64,000 nt of DNA from the NCBI GenBank assembly GCA_013127575.1, contig CP053418.1, forward strand, positions 620,001-684,000, read 5' to 3'. Origin of the DNA: Ramlibacter terrae (GTDB lineage Bacteria > Pseudomonadota > Gammaproteobacteria > Burkholderiales > Burkholderiaceae_C). Every line of letters starts with the position of its first letter. Within the stretch, counting starts at the first letter, position 1. A program made the position numbers and the translations under genes. The notes under the pieces are model-generated. The model did not search any database and was not told the DNA's origin. It saw only the letters and a program-made list of their open reading frames with translations. Shown one piece after another: positions 11,415 through 21,636 of the stretch.

Positions 11415-13109
11415 TCAACTCACCCTGCGGGCCGGCACGCCCATCGGGGCGGGCCGCACGGGCTGGAACTGCTGCTGCCGCAGCCAGACCTCCTGCTCGC
11501 GCCGCTGCTGGTCCCGCCGCGACTGGTCGGCGGGGCCCGCTGGCGCCGGTCCGATGCCTCCCGGCGCGCTTCCTCTTCGGCGCGCGCCTGCTCCTCCCGA
11601 CGATCTTCCTCCGCCCGGCGCGCCTGCTGCTCGCGGCGCGCCTGCGCTTCGCGCGTGGCCACTTCGTCGCGCCCCGCCTGCTGCTGCAGTCGCACCAGCT
11701 GGATGCGGCGCGTCTCGGCCAGCATCTTCTCTTCCTGCTTGCGCGCTTCGGCCAGTTTGTAGGCCTCGATCCGGCGCAGGTTCGCCAGCCGCTTGTCGTC
11801 CTCGCGACGCTGCAGCGCGAGCTTCTTCTCGTCGGCGGCGCGGCGCGCCACGGCCTGGCGCCGGTCGTCTTCCGCACGCCGCGCCTGCACGCGACGCTGC
11901 TCCGCCTCGCGTTTCGCCTGCGCCTGCTGGCGGCGATCGTCCTCGATGCGGCGGGCCTGTTCGGCGCGCTTCGCCGCCACGGCGCGGCGCTGGTCTTCGG
12001 CGCGGCGGGCCGCCACCATGCGGCGGTCTTCCTCCGCCTGCGCCGCGGCCGCGCGGCGTTCCTGTTCGGCGCGTTGCGCCGCGACCGCCGCCTTGCGTTC
12101 TTCCGCGGCGCGTTGCGCCGCGGCGGCTGCCGCGAGCTTGCGTTCTTCTTCCGCGCGTTGCGCCGCCAGCGCCTTGCGTTCTTCTTCCAGCCGCTGCGCG
12201 GCGACCGCGGATGCGGACGGCGCCGGCGCGGCCAGCGGGGTGGCGGCGGGCGTGGCCTTGATCACCATCGCCGGCGCGGGGGCCGCGGCGGTGGCGCTCA
12301 CCATCTGCGGCTTGGCCGCGGGCAGCGGCGGCGTCGCGGCGGCCACCGGGGCGGCGGGTTGCACCGCCGGTTGCGCCGCGGGCTTCGCGCCGGGCTGCGC
12401 CGAGGCCGGCCCCGCGATCACGATCGTGCGCCCGTTGTAGGTCGCACTCGGCGGCGCCACCGGCGCCGCGGCCACCTGCGGCATCCGCACGGTCGGCTCG
12501 CCGCGGCGGCGGGCGCCGGCCCAGCGGTCGAAATCGTCGGTCGCGGCGAACAGGCCTTCCTTCACCCGCGCCAGTCCGCGCTCGCGGAAGGTGCCGCGCT
12601 GGCCGCTCTTCAACTCCTGCGCCTCGCCGTTCTCGCCGTAGACGACGGCGCTGCCCGAGAGCACCACCACGCGCGTGGTGCCGCCCCTGGCGTCGACGTC
12701 GATGCGGAAATCGCCGGGCTGGGCGCGCGGAAGGCGAGGTTGGGCGTGCCCACCTCGAAGCTGTCGCCCGCGGTGACGCGCGTGACCGTCGCCACGACGC
12801 TGCCCTGCGTGACACTCAGCTGGGTAGCGCCCTCGCCGACGTTCTCCGGGTGAGCTGCGTCTGGTCGTTGATGCGCAGCGCGTGGCCGCCGGCCTGCACC
12901 TCGGCGCGCGAGCCGCGGTCGGTCCAGAGCCGGTCGCCGCGCTTGAGCACGCGCTTGGGCGCCACGTCGTGCCATTCGCGGTCGCCTTGCGGCGCATGCG
13001 CGACCGACCCTTCCACATGGTTCAGGTGCGCGTCGGGCACCGACACGACTGGGCCAAGGCGCCGGCGCTGCAGGAGGGCGAGCGCCGCGCCCTTGAAGAA
13101 AGCTTTCAT
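11415..13109 (-). CDS. FecR-domain protein with long Ala/Glu/Arg-rich coiled-coil tail (frameshifted)
   Basis: About 560 residues. I start at MKAFFKGAALALL; the N-terminal hydrophobic stretch is short and garbled but may be a damaged signal peptide. Residues 30-150 form a FecR domain: VLKRGDRLWTDRGSRAEVQA, TQLSVTQGSVVATVTRV, then RIDVDARGGTTRVVVLSGSA. A Pro/Ala/Val linker follows. From about 300 to 520 the chain is almost wholly A, E, R, K, Q and D in units such as RAEEERK and RRAEDDRR, predicted to be one very long helix, as in TolA. It ends QQQFQPVRPAPMGVPARRVS. Frame changes lie near 12850 (CCTGG-repairable), 12720 and 11545. Probably envelope-associated; function unknown. Confidence 0.75.
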
Positions 13110-13297
13110 GCCGCAATCAACGCATGAGCCAGCCCGCAAGTGGGAAAACGGCGTGTAAAGGCGGCCGGTTGAAGGCGGTTTTTTTGTAAACCGCGGGAAC
13201 TCGCCGCGGCTGTGTTGCGCGGGTGCCGCGCGCAGAGGCTCATCTGTAGGCCGCGCCTTACGGACCGGCCGGCGCGGCCCAGCTACCATCCGCATCC

Positions 13298-14099
13298 ATG
13301 ACCCGCACGACGACGTGGTACCGCTCGGTGAGCCACACCAGCCTGGCGCCGGTGCGCTGGCTGGCGGCGTGGTCGCGGATCACCTTCTTCGGGGCGGTCA
13401 TGCTGGTGCGCGCCATGTCGCCGCGCAGCTACGGCCCCGAGACGCGCTACAACCTGGCGCGCCACATGTACTGGACACGGCGCCGATCCTCTGGTGGTTC
13501 ACCGTGATGGTGGCGCTGTTCACGATGATCATCACGCGCATCGTGATCGTGACGGCGGACCGCTACGGGCTGTCGCAATACGCGCTGGAGATGATCATCC
13601 GCGTGCTGGTGATCGAGCTGATCCCGCTGACCGCCGCCCTGTTCGTGGCGCTGCGCTGCACGATCCCGAGCGGCGCGGCGCTGGTGGAGATGCGGCGCAT
13701 GGGCCACTTCCGCACCTTGCGCCGGCGCCGGCTCGACCCGATCTCGGTCGAGGTGCTGCCGCGCATGATGGCGGGCGTGTTCTCGTGCATCACGCTGGCC
13801 GCGCTCAGTTGCGTGGTGGCCGGCGTGCTGGCGTACCGGCGGTCTACGGCTTCCACCTCACCGGCGAGCAGGACTACACCCGCATCGTCGGCCGCGTGTT
13901 CCATCCCGCCTTCATGCTGGTGTTCGTGCTCAAGACCTTGTTCTTTGCGCTGGCCGTGTCCATCATCCCGATGGCGTCCGGGCTGAACAACGTCGACAGC
14001 GACGGCTCGCGCGAAGCCGCCGCCCTGCAAGGCCTGGTGCGGATGTTCGGCGTGCTGCTGATGCTCGAAGCCGTCTCCCTGGTTGGCAACTACTTCTAG
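13298..14099 (+). CDS. mlaE: MlaE-family ABC permease (frameshifted)
   Basis: Inner-membrane permease of lipid-transporting MCE systems, about 268 residues, near the family's usual length. It begins MTRTTTWYRSVSHTSLAPVR and continues MYLDTAPILWWFTV after restoring CCTGG near 13472. The conserved core is IELIPLTAALFVALRCTIPS, equivalent to the ELGPVVAALL region of MlaE, followed by VEMRRMGHFRTLRRRRLDPI. A second CCTGG-repairable break lies near 13838 (LAYLAVYGFHLTG). The last helices are LVFVLKTLFFALAVSIIPMA and LLMLEAVSLVGNYF. It ends 7 bp before the MlaD gene. No MlaF ATPase gene lies beside it, which is unusual. Confidence 0.85.
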
Positions 14100-14106
14100 A
14101 ACAACA

Positions 14107-15165
14107 ATGGCCACTCCCGATACGCCGCCCCCACCGCCGCCTCCGCCGGCGAGCCCGCCGCCGCAGCCGGAAACGCCGGTCACCAAGTCCGAGCCCGCCG
14201 CCAAGCTGCAGCGGCCGGTGGAGCATCTCGAGCTCAAGGCAATCGTGCTGCTGGTGTTCACCATCGGGCTGGTGATCGGCTCCGCGCTCTACCTGATGCG
14301 CGCCCGCGGCTACTTCGACCCGACGCAGCGCCTCGTGCTGATCGCCGACAACGCCGAAGGCGTGGCCATCGGCATGGACCTGAGCTTCTCCGGGTTCCCG
14401 ATCGGCCGCGTCGACGCGGTGGAGCTCGGCGACCGGGGCAACGTGCGCATCTCGGTCGACGTGCGGCAGAAGGATGCCAAGTGGCTGCGGACCTCCAGCG
14501 TGTTCACGCTGGTCAAGGGCCTGCTCGGCGGCCCGCAGTTGCGCGCCTACACCGGCGTGCTGGCCGATCCTCCGCTGCCGCCGGGCGCCGAGCGGCCGGT
14601 GCTGCGCGGCGACGCCAACGAGGAGATCCAGCGCGTGATCGGCGCGGCGCGCGACGTGCTCGACAACCTGAACCAGATCACGGCGCAGAACTCCGAGCTG
14701 AACCAGGCGATGGCGAACCTGAAGACGTTCACCCTCAAGCTGCAAAGCAACCGCGGCGCGCTGCACGCCATTTTCGGCAACGAGGCGGATGCGCAGAAGC
14801 TGGTGACCACCATCGAGCGCGCCAACACGGCGCTCTCGCGGGTGGAAGGGCTCGTGGGCAACGCGGACCGCATGGTCGTCAACGCCGACCGGCAGGTGTT
14901 CGGGCCGCAGGGCACGGCCACCGATGCGCAGGCGACGGTGCGGCAGGTGCAGGTGCTGCTGAACGACGCGCGCGGCAGCATGCAGCGGATCGACGCGGTG
15001 CTCAAGGAGGCGCAGGGCGCCGCCAGCAACGTGCGCGTGGCCACCGAAGACCTCGGCACGCTGCGCGGCGAGGTCGAGGCCAACCTGCGCAAGATCGAGG
15101 ACATCATCAACGACCTGAACCGCAAGTGGCCGCTGGCGAAGGAACGCAAGGTGGAACTGCCATGA
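14107..15165 (+). CDS. mlaD: MlaD-family (MCE domain) substrate-binding protein
   Basis: Intact, 352 residues. A Pro-rich N-terminus (TPPPPPPPPASPPPQPETP) precedes one transmembrane helix, KAIVLLVFTIGLVIGSALYL, that anchors the protein in the inner membrane. The MCE domain follows: VLIADNAEGVAIGMDLSFSG, FPIGRVDAVELGDRGNVRIS, and KWLRTSSVFTLVKGLLGGPQ. The last 180 residues are helical with heptad character (NQITAQNSELNQAMANLK, LNDARGSMQRIDAVLKEAQ), as in MCE proteins that form periplasmic tubes. I start at MATPDTPPP because it follows the mlaE stop; its own stop overlaps the lipoprotein start as ATGA. It probably moves phospholipid between membranes with the adjacent permease. Confidence 0.9.
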   Translation: MATPDTPPPPPPPPASPPPQPETPVTKSEPAAKLQRPVEHLELKAIVLLVFTIGLVIGSALYLMRARGYFDPTQRLVLIADNAEGVAIGMDLSFSGFPIGRVDAVELGDRGNVRISVDVRQKDAKWLRTSSVFTLVKGLLGGPQLRAYTGVLADPPLPPGAERPVLRGDANEEIQRVIGAARDVLDNLNQITAQNSELNQAMANLKTFTLKLQSNRGALHAIFGNEADAQKLVTTIERANTALSRVEGLVGNADRMVVNADRQVFGPQGTATDAQATVRQVQVLLNDARGSMQRIDAVLKEAQGAASNVRVATEDLGTLRGEVEANLRKIEDIINDLNRKWPLAKERKVELP

Positions 15166-15797
15166 AGCGCATCGTCCTGCTCTTCGCAGCGGCCGCCTTG
15201 CTGGCCGCTTGCGGCAACAAGCCGCGGCAGCCCGACTGGCTGGTCAACGCCGACGGCGCGCAGGAGCGCTACCAGCGCGCCTACCTCTCGGGCCGCGACC
15301 GCGTGGCCACCGCGGAATTCGCGCGGCTGCGCAGCGAGACGGCGAGCACCGGCGACCCGGGCGTGGTGGCGCGGGCGGAGCTCACGCGCTGCGCGATGCG
15401 GGTGGCGAGCCTCGACTTCCAGCCTTGCACCGGGTTCGAGCCGCTGCGGCGCGACGCCGGCGCGGCCGAGCGGGCCTACGCCGACTTCTGGCCGGCACGC
15501 TGCCGCCGGAGCAGGCGGAGCAACTGCCCGGGGAATACCGCGGCCGGCCGGCGGCGAAGCACTGAAGAAGATCGAGGACCCGGTCTCGCGGCTGATCGCC
15601 GCGGCGGTGCTGCTGCGCACCGGGCGCGCCGATCCGCGGGTGCTGCAGGTCGCGACGGACACGGCGTCGGAACAAGGCTGGCGGCGCGCGGTGCTGGCTG
15701 GCTGGGCGCGCAGGCGATGCGGGCGGACCAGGCCGGGGCGACGGACGAGGCGCAGCGGCTGCGGCGGCGGATGGAGCTGGCGGCCGAGGAGAAGTGA
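15162..15797 (+). CDS. Lipoprotein of the Mla-like operon (frameshifted)
   Basis: About 212 residues. MKRIVLLFAAAALLAACGNK is a clear lipoprotein signal (lipobox LAAC). The mature part starts KPRQPDWLVNADGAQERYQR and is mostly helical; CAMRVASLDFQPCTGFEPL holds two Cys. After breaks near 15487 (CCTGG), 15560 and 15700 (CCTGG) it ends RADQAGATDEAQRLRRRMEL. It does not match the PqiC/DUF330 auxiliary lipoproteins that usually accompany MCE operons. Coupling to mlaD by ATGA suggests it is the outer-membrane partner of the MlaE/MlaD pair, which is an inference. Confidence 0.75.
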   Translation: MKRIVLLFAAAALLAACGNKPRQPDWLVNADGAQERYQRAYLSGRDRVATAEFARLRSETASTGDPGVVARAELTRCAMRVASLDFQPCTGFEPLRRDAGAAERAYADFWPARCRRSRRSNCPGNTAAGRRRSTEEDRGPGLAADRRGGAAAHRARRSAGAAGRDGHGVGTRLAARGAGWLGAQAMRADQAGATDEAQRLRRRMELAAEEK

Positions 15798-15800
15798 TCG

Positions 15801-16393
15801 TCAGGAGCGGGCGCGCGGCGTCCGCAACGTGACCGAGTACCGCAGCAGCTTCGTCGCCGCCACGCTGTGCTGCCACCCCACCGCGCCGGGCCGCGCAGCA
15901 GGTAGACCGAGCGAGGCGCCACCGTCACCTTCACCACGTCCGCCTTCTTCGGCGCGTCGGGCGGATACGGCCGGAAGCGCAGCACCGCTTCGTTGCCCAG
16001 CGAGATGCCGACGATGTCCTCGAAGTCGGGCACGTCGCGGTGCCAGCCGAGCGGCGTGCCGGGCCGGTACTCGGCGACCAGCGCCTGCGTGAACGCATCC
16101 GGCGCGACGCCGATCCACTGCGCGGCTTTCGCGCGCAACGGTGACAGCCAGCCTGGCAGGGGCTCCGCTTCGTTCAGCCGCTGTGCGCTGAAGTCGTACT
16201 GCCCGCCGTAGCTCACGACGCGCCGCAGCGCGGTGTAGTTCTGGTACTTCATCGGTGCGAGCGGCAGTTGCTCGACCTGCGCGATCAGCGCGGCTTCTTC
16301 ATCGCGGGTGAGGAACTCGGTCGCATAGCGCATGCCCGCCGGCAGCACCGGCGCGGGCGCGCCGAACAGGTCCGGCTGGTCGGGTGGCGTCAT
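15801..16393 (-). CDS. alkB: AlkB-like Fe(II)/2-oxoglutarate dioxygenase (frameshifted)
   Basis: Oxidative DNA/RNA dealkylation enzyme family, about 198 residues. LPLAPMKYQNYTALRRVVSY is the nucleotide-recognition lid. The iron-binding His and Asp are in TPLGWHRDVPDFEDIVGISL; the distal His is in WQHSVAATKLLRYSVTLRTP, where RYSVTLR supplies the 2-oxoglutarate-binding Arg residues. The frame changes near 15886. I start at MTPPDQPDLFGAP because this short N-terminus is common in betaproteobacterial homologues. It is convergent with the lipoprotein gene three bases away. Homologues include alkylated-DNA repair enzymes and paralogues of unknown substrate. Confidence 0.88.
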
Positions 16394-16415
16394 GCCGCGA
16401 GTGTGCCGCGCAATG

Positions 16416-16440
16416 AAAAATGCCACGGCGAACCGTGGCA
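16416..16440 (-). terminator. Rho-independent terminator of the H1-like gene
   Basis: On the minus strand TGCCACGG (16440-16433) pairs with CCGTGGCA (16428-16421) across a 4-base loop and is followed by TTTTT. It lies 60 bp downstream of the H1-like stop codon. Confidence 0.85.
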
Positions 16441-16499
16441 TGGGGGAAGCAGCGGAGCACGGAGGAGACGCTTGGCCGTCTTCTCCGTGACCGCTTTTC

Positions 16500-17042
16500 T
16501 TACGGCTTGGCGGCCGTGGGAAACGGCCGGGCGGCCTGCGGGTTCAGCGTGGTCTGCGCCGCAGGAGCAGCCGCAGCGGACGATGCCGACGCAGCTTTGG
16601 CAGCAGGCGCTTTCGCCGCCTTTTTCGCGGGGGCCTTCTTCGCAGCCTTCTTCGCGCCGCCGGAAGCCTTCTTCGCAGCGCCGCCCTTCTTGGCCGCCGC
16701 CTTCTTCGCGGTGGTCTTCTTGGCTGCAGCCTTCTTCGCAGGCGCGGCCTTCTTCGCGGGGGCCTTCTTGGCAGCGGCCTTCTTCGCCGGAGCCTTCTTC
16801 GCCGCGGTCTTCTTGGCGGTGGTCTTCTTCGCGGCCGGACGCTTCGCAGCGGCCTTCTTGGCTGCCGGGCGCTTCGCCGCGGTCGCCTTCTTCGCCGGCG
16901 CCTTCTTGGCGGCAGCCTTCTTCGCCGGGGCCTTCTTCGCCGCCGTCGTCTTCTTCGCCGTCGCCTTCTTGGCCGGAGCCTTCTTCGCAGCCGACTTCTT
17001 CGCGGGGGCCTTCTTCGCGGCCGATTTTTTCGCAGTTGCCAT
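16500..17042 (-). CDS. Histone H1-like Lys/Ala/Pro-rich DNA-binding protein
   Basis: An intact 180-residue protein that is almost entirely K, A, P and T after [16 protein letters not shown]. Units AAKKAPAKK and AAKRP recur over residues 1-150. The last 30 residues ([20 protein letters not shown]) are uncharged. The composition matches bacterial H1-like proteins (Bordetella BpH1, the AlgP C-terminal domain), which bind DNA through the Lys-rich repeats and condense or modulate transcription. A strong site AGGAGAT precedes the ATG, and a good terminator follows. The repeats make copy number prone to change between strains and to assembly error; here the frame is uninterrupted. Confidence 0.88.
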   Translation of the reverse strand: MATAKKSAAKKAPAKKSAAKKAPAKKATAKKTTAAKKAPAKKAAAKKAPAKKATAAKRPAAKKAAAKRPAAKKTTAKKTAAKKAPAKKAAAKKAPAKKAAPAKKAAAKKTTAKKAAAKKGGAAKKASGGAKKAAKKAPAKKAAKAPAAKAASASSAAAAPAAQTTLNPQAARPFPTAAKP

Positions 17043-17117
17043 TTCACTATCTCCTGTTCAAGTTGATCAACATCAACCATAGAAGCACTCCGCGCGTGTT
17101 GGTTGCGCGAAGCGATC

Positions 17118-17147
17118 CGTGGGGTTGGGCCGAAGCCCAGCCCCACG
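17118..17147 (-). terminator. Hairpin downstream of nrdB
   Basis: CGTGGGGTTGGGC (17118-17130) pairs with 17135-17147, one G-T mismatch, loop CGAA. It lies about 107 bp past the nrdB stop. The rest of 17043-17253 holds a second short palindrome near 17162-17181 and no gene. Confidence 0.55.
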
Positions 17148-17253
17148 AACACCATCACCCGGACGGCCTTCAGGCCGTCATGCGCATCCGGCCTCTATCG
17201 GGCCGTGGTGCGCGCGGGTCTAATCCAACCTTCGTCTTTTCGCAGTCGCCGTT

Positions 17254-18473
17254 CTAATCCCGGGAAAGCGCGCCACCCGTCTGGTACTCGATCACGCGGG
17301 TCTCGAAGAAATTGCGCTCTTTCTTCAGGTCAATCATTTCGCTCATCCACGGGAAGGGGTTTTCCTCGTTCGGGAAAAGCGCCTCCAGGCCGATCTGCGT
17401 GGCGCGCCGGTTGGCGATGTAGCGCAGGTAGCCCTTGAACATGGATGCGTTGAGTCCGAGAACGCCGCGGGGCATGGTGTCCTCCGCGTAGCGGTACTCG
17501 AGTTCGACGGCCTGCTGGAACAGCCCCTTGATCTCCGCCTTGAACTCGGCGGTCCAGAGGTGGGGGTTCTCCAGCTTGATGGTGTTGATCAGGTCGATGC
17601 CGAAGTTGCAGTGCATCGACTCGTCGCGCAGGATGTACTGGTACTGCTCGGCGGCGCCGGTCATCTTGTTCTGGCGGCCGAGCGCCAGGATCTGCGTGAA
17701 GCCGACGTAGAAGAACAGGCCTTCCATCAGGCACGCGAAGACGATCAGGCTCTTGAGGAGCGTCTGGTCGGTCTCGGGCGTGCCCGTCTTGAAGTTCGGG
17801 TCCATGATCGCCTCGATGAAGGGGATCAGGAACTGGTCCTTGTCGCGGATCGACTGGACTTCGTTGTACGCGTTGAAGATCTCCGCCTCGTCGAGGCCGA
17901 GCGATTCGACGATGTACTGGTAGGCGTGCGTGTGGATCGCTTCCTCGAACGCCTGGCGCAGGAGGAACTGGCGGGCTTCGGGCGCCGTGATGTGGCGGTA
18001 GGTGCCCAGCACGATGTTGTTGGCGGCCAGCGAGTCGGCGGTGACGAAGAAGCCCAGGTTGCGCTTGATGATGCGGCGCTCGTCCTCGGTCAGGCCGTTC
18101 GGGTCCTTCCACAGGGCGATGTCGCGGTTCATGTTCACCTCCTGCGGCATCCAGTGGTTGGCGCAGGTGGCGAGGTACTTCTCCAGGCCCACTTGTACTT
18201 GAAGGGGACGAGCTGGTTGACGTCGGTGTGGCCGTTGATGATGCGCTTGTCGGCGGCGCTGACGCGCTTGGCGACGGCCGGCTGGCCAGCGGACTGCACC
18301 GGCGCGGCGGCGGCGATCGGCGCCATGGCGACGTCGTCGAGCGTGCGCAGCGCCGGTTGGGGAACAGGAGCGTGAGCTTGCGAAAGAGGATGCTTCGCCT
18401 CGCGGTTCGGGAGCAAACCGCTGCTCGCAGAATTTGACGGTGTGGGCGTGACTTCGTCGTCCCAGGTCAACAT
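17254..18473 (-). CDS. nrdB: Class Ia ribonucleotide reductase beta subunit (frameshifted once)
   Basis: Small subunit that houses the di-iron tyrosyl radical for dNTP synthesis; about 407 residues. [20 protein letters not shown] opens a long N-terminal extension. A CCTGG-associated G is missing near 18190, joining [20 protein letters not shown]. The radical site is in [19 protein letters not shown], whose Glu, His and Tyr spacing matches E. coli Glu115-His118-Tyr122, so this is the Tyr-radical type. Further ligands are in [12 protein letters not shown] and [17 protein letters not shown]. The C-terminus [20 protein letters not shown] is the tail that docks on NrdA. It lies 151 bp downstream of nrdA on the same strand and is probably cotranscribed. 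Confidence 0.95.
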
Positions 18474-18562
18474 AGGTTTTCCAGTGCTCGGATTATGTGA
18501 GCGCGGATGCGATAAACAAAGTGTTCGTTCACATCACGCGCGCATTTTGTTGCTTGATTGCA

Positions 18563-18587
18563 TCGGCGTTCTGTCGGAGAACGCCGA
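18563..18587 (-). promoter_or_regulatory. Hairpin between nrdA and nrdB
   Basis: TCGGCGTTCT (18563-18572) pairs perfectly with 18578-18587 over a 5-base loop. It sits 38 bp past the nrdA stop with no T tract on the minus strand, so it is more likely an mRNA-stabilising or attenuating element than a full terminator. Confidence 0.5.
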
Positions 18588-18624
18588 CACCTCTTTCATT
18601 TCTTTCGTGCGATGCGCGTGAAGC

Positions 18625-21539
18625 TCACTGGCACGCTTCGCAAGTCGGATCGTCGACGCCGCAAAACTTGATGTCGGTGGCCGGCGTCGATTGCGCCGCT
18701 TCCATCTGTGCGCGCGCGGCGGCGGCAGCCGCATCGAGTGCGCTCATGCCGCCCGTTTCGCCGTTCGACACCGCGTTCAGGCGGCCCGATTGCACGGTGG
18801 ACTTCTCCGCCGACGTCGCGCTGCTGGTGCGCAGGTAGTAGGTGGTCTTCAGTCCGCGCAGCCAGGCGAGCTTGTACGTCTCGTCCAGCTTCTTGCCCGA
18901 GGCGCCGGCCATGTAGATGTTCAGCGACTGCGCCTGGTCGATCCACTTCTGGCGGCGGGCGGCGGCTTCCACCAGCCACACCGGCTCGACCTCGAACGCG
19001 GTCGCGTAGAGCGCCTTCACTTCCTGCGGCACGCGGTCGATCGGCCGCAGCGAGCCGTCGAAGTGCTTCAGGTCCATGACCATCACGTCGTCCCACAGCC
19101 CCGGGCGCTTCAGGTCGCGCACCGGGTAGTGGTTGATCACCGTGAACTCGCCCGACAGGTTCGACTTGACCGACAGGTTGCCGAAGCAGGGTTCGATCGA
19201 GGCGTCGACGCCGATGATGTTGGAGATGGTCGCGGTCGGGGCGATGGCCACGCAGTTGGAGTTGCGCATGCCGTCGGCGGCGATCTTCTTGCGCAGCGCC
19301 TCCCAGTCCAGGCTGGAAGAGCGGTCGACGTCGACGTAGTGCTCGCCGCGGGCTTCGCCCAGCAGCTTGAGCGTGTCGAGCGGCAGGACGCCCTTGTCCC
19401 AGAGCGAACCCTTGTAGCTGGAATACTTGCCGCGCTCGCGGGCCAGCTCGGTCGACGCCCAGTAGGCGTGGTAGCAGACCGCTTCCATCGACTTGTCGGC
19501 GAACTCCACGGCCTGCATCGAGGCGTAGGGGATGCGCAGTTCGTACAGCGCGTCCCGGAAGCCCATGATGCCCAGCCCGACCGGGCGGTGGCGCATGTTG
19601 GAATCGCGGGCCTTCTTGACGGCGTAGTAGTTGATGTCGATCACGTTGTCGAGCATGCGCATCGCCGTCGTGATCGTCTTCTTCAGCTTGTCGTGGTCGA
19701 CCGCGCCATCCTTCAGGTGCTGCAGCAGGTTCACCGAACCGAGGTTGCAGACGGCCGTTTCGGTGTCGCTGGTGTTCAGCGTGATCTCGGTGCACAGGTT
19801 GGACGAGTGCACCACGCCGGCGTGCTGCTGCGGCGAGCGGACGTTGCAGGCGTCCTTGAAGGTGATCCGGGGATGGCCGGTCTCGAACAGCATCGAGAGC
19901 ATCTTGCGCCACATGTCGGTCGCTTGGACGGTCTTGCTCGGCTTGATCTCGCCGCGCTTGGCCTTCTCTTCGTAGGCAGGTAGGCCTTCTCGAAGTCAGC
20001 GCCGAACAGGTCGTGCAGGTCGGGCACGTTGGACGGCGAGAACAGCGTCCACTCGCCCTTTTCCATCACGCGGCGCATGAACAGGTCGGGGATCCAGTTG
20101 GCCGTGTTCATGTCGTGGGTGCGCCGGCGGTCGTCACCCGTGTTCTTGCGCAGCTCCGGGAATTCCTCGATGTCGAGGTGCCAGGTTTCGGTGTAGGTGC
20201 AGACCGCGCCCTTGCGCTTGCCGCCCCTGGTTGACCGCGACGGCGGTGTCGTTCACGACCTTCAGGAAGGGCACGACGCCTTGCGACTCGCCGTTGGTGC
20301 CCTTGATGTGCGAGCCGAGGGCGCGCACGCGGGTCCAGTCGTTGCCCAGGCCGCCGGCGAACTTCGACAGCAGCGCGTTTTCCTTGATCGACTCGTAGAT
20401 GCCGTCCAGGTCGTCCGGCACGGTGGTCAGGTAGCACGACGACAGCTGCGAACGCAGGGTGCCGGCGTTGAAAAGCGTCGGGGTCGACGACATGAAGTCG
20501 AAGCTGGACAGCACTTCGTAGAACTCGATGGCGCGGGCCTCGCGGTCGATCTCGTTCAGCGCGAGGCCCATGGCGACGCGCATGAAGAAAGGCCTGCGGC
20601 AGCTCGATGCGGGTCTTGCGCACGTGCAGGAAGTAGCGGTCGTACAGCGTCTGCAGGCCGAGGTAGTCGAACTTGAGGTCGCGGTCGGACTTGAGGGCGG
20701 CGCCGGGCGCTTCAGGTCGTACTGGAGCAGCTTCTCGTCGAGCAGCTCGTTGTCGACGCCCTTCTTGATGAAGAGGGGGAAGTTGTCGGCGTAGGCTTCG
20801 GCGCGCTCGGCCGGCGCCACTTCGCGGCCGACGATCTCGCGGAAGATCGTGTGCAGCAGCAGGCGGGCGGTGACGAAGGTGTAGTCGGGCTCTTTCTCGA
20901 TCAGCGTGCGGGCGGCGGGATGGACGCCTTGTAGACCTCGTCGAGCGGCACGCCGTCGTACAGGTTGCGCATGGTCTCGGCCACGATCGGGTCGGGCTTG
21001 ACGTCGGCGCCCAGGCCTTCGCAGGCGGAGACGATCAGCGCCTTGAGGCTGCCGGTGTCGAGCGGCACGCGCTGGCCGGCGTCGAGCACGTGGAACTGCG
21101 GCGCGGCCACGGGCGACTGCTCGACCTGCTTGGCCCGCTCCTGCGCGCGGCGCTCGCGGTACAGCACGTAGGCGCGGGCGACTTCGTGGTGGCCGCCGCG
21201 CATCAGGCCCAGTTCGGCGGCGTCCTGCACGTCTTCGATGTGGAAGGTGCCGCCGCCCGGGCGCGAGCGCACCAGCGCCTTGACGACCTGCTGCGTGAGC
21301 TGCTCGACCTGCTCGCGGACGCTGGCCGAAGCCGCGCCCTGCGTGCCGTGCACGGCGGGGAAGGCCTTCATCATGGCGATGGCGATCTTGTCGGGCGCGA
21401 AGGGGACGACGGCGCCGTTGCGGCGGATGATCTGGTAGTGGGCCAGCGGGCTGGCGGCCGGGGTGGCGCCGGCGGCGAGCGGGCTCGCGCCGACGTGGGC
21501 GGCGCCGGTGGCGGTGGGAGTGTTCAGGGCAGTTTGCAT
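18625..21539 (-). CDS. nrdA: Class Ia ribonucleotide reductase alpha subunit (multiple frameshifts)
   Basis: Large catalytic subunit, about 972 residues. An N-terminal ATP-cone ([20 protein letters not shown] to [13 protein letters not shown]) gives dATP/ATP overall control. The catalytic domain includes [20 protein letters not shown] with a redox Cys, [40 protein letters not shown] with the active-site Asn and Cys, and [18 protein letters not shown]. The C-terminus [12 protein letters not shown] carries the Cys pair that re-reduces the active site. Frame changes fall near 20914, 20707, 20590, 20222 and 19978; most sit on CCWGG. The start [16 protein letters not shown] is 65 bp from the nearer NrdR box. 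It is cotranscribed with nrdB. Confidence 0.95.
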
Positions 21540-21605
21540 GGCTTTCCTCTGCTGCGGATTGTTCTTCGGGAGGGGGCGAAGTGTATCGCCTCCGCACGCG
21601 TCGAA

Positions 21606-21621
21606 GCACTATATATAGGGC
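21606..21621. promoter_or_regulatory. NrdR box, distal to the other copy by 31 bp
   Basis: GCACTATATATAGGGC matches the NrdR consensus pattern ACACTATATATAGTGT closely in its AT core. It is an AT island in the nrdA promoter region; NrdR represses nrd operons when dATP is plentiful. Confidence 0.8.
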
Positions 21622-21636
21622 CGAAGTCGATGACAA

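Noticed and set aside
16500..17042. A tandem DNA repeat or CRISPR-like array
   Set aside because: The repetition is at the codon level within one open frame with RBS and terminator; units vary in length and there are no spacers.
18563..18587. A transcription terminator separating nrdA from nrdB
   Set aside because: No T tract follows on the minus strand and no promoter was recognisable before nrdB, so cotranscription is more likely.
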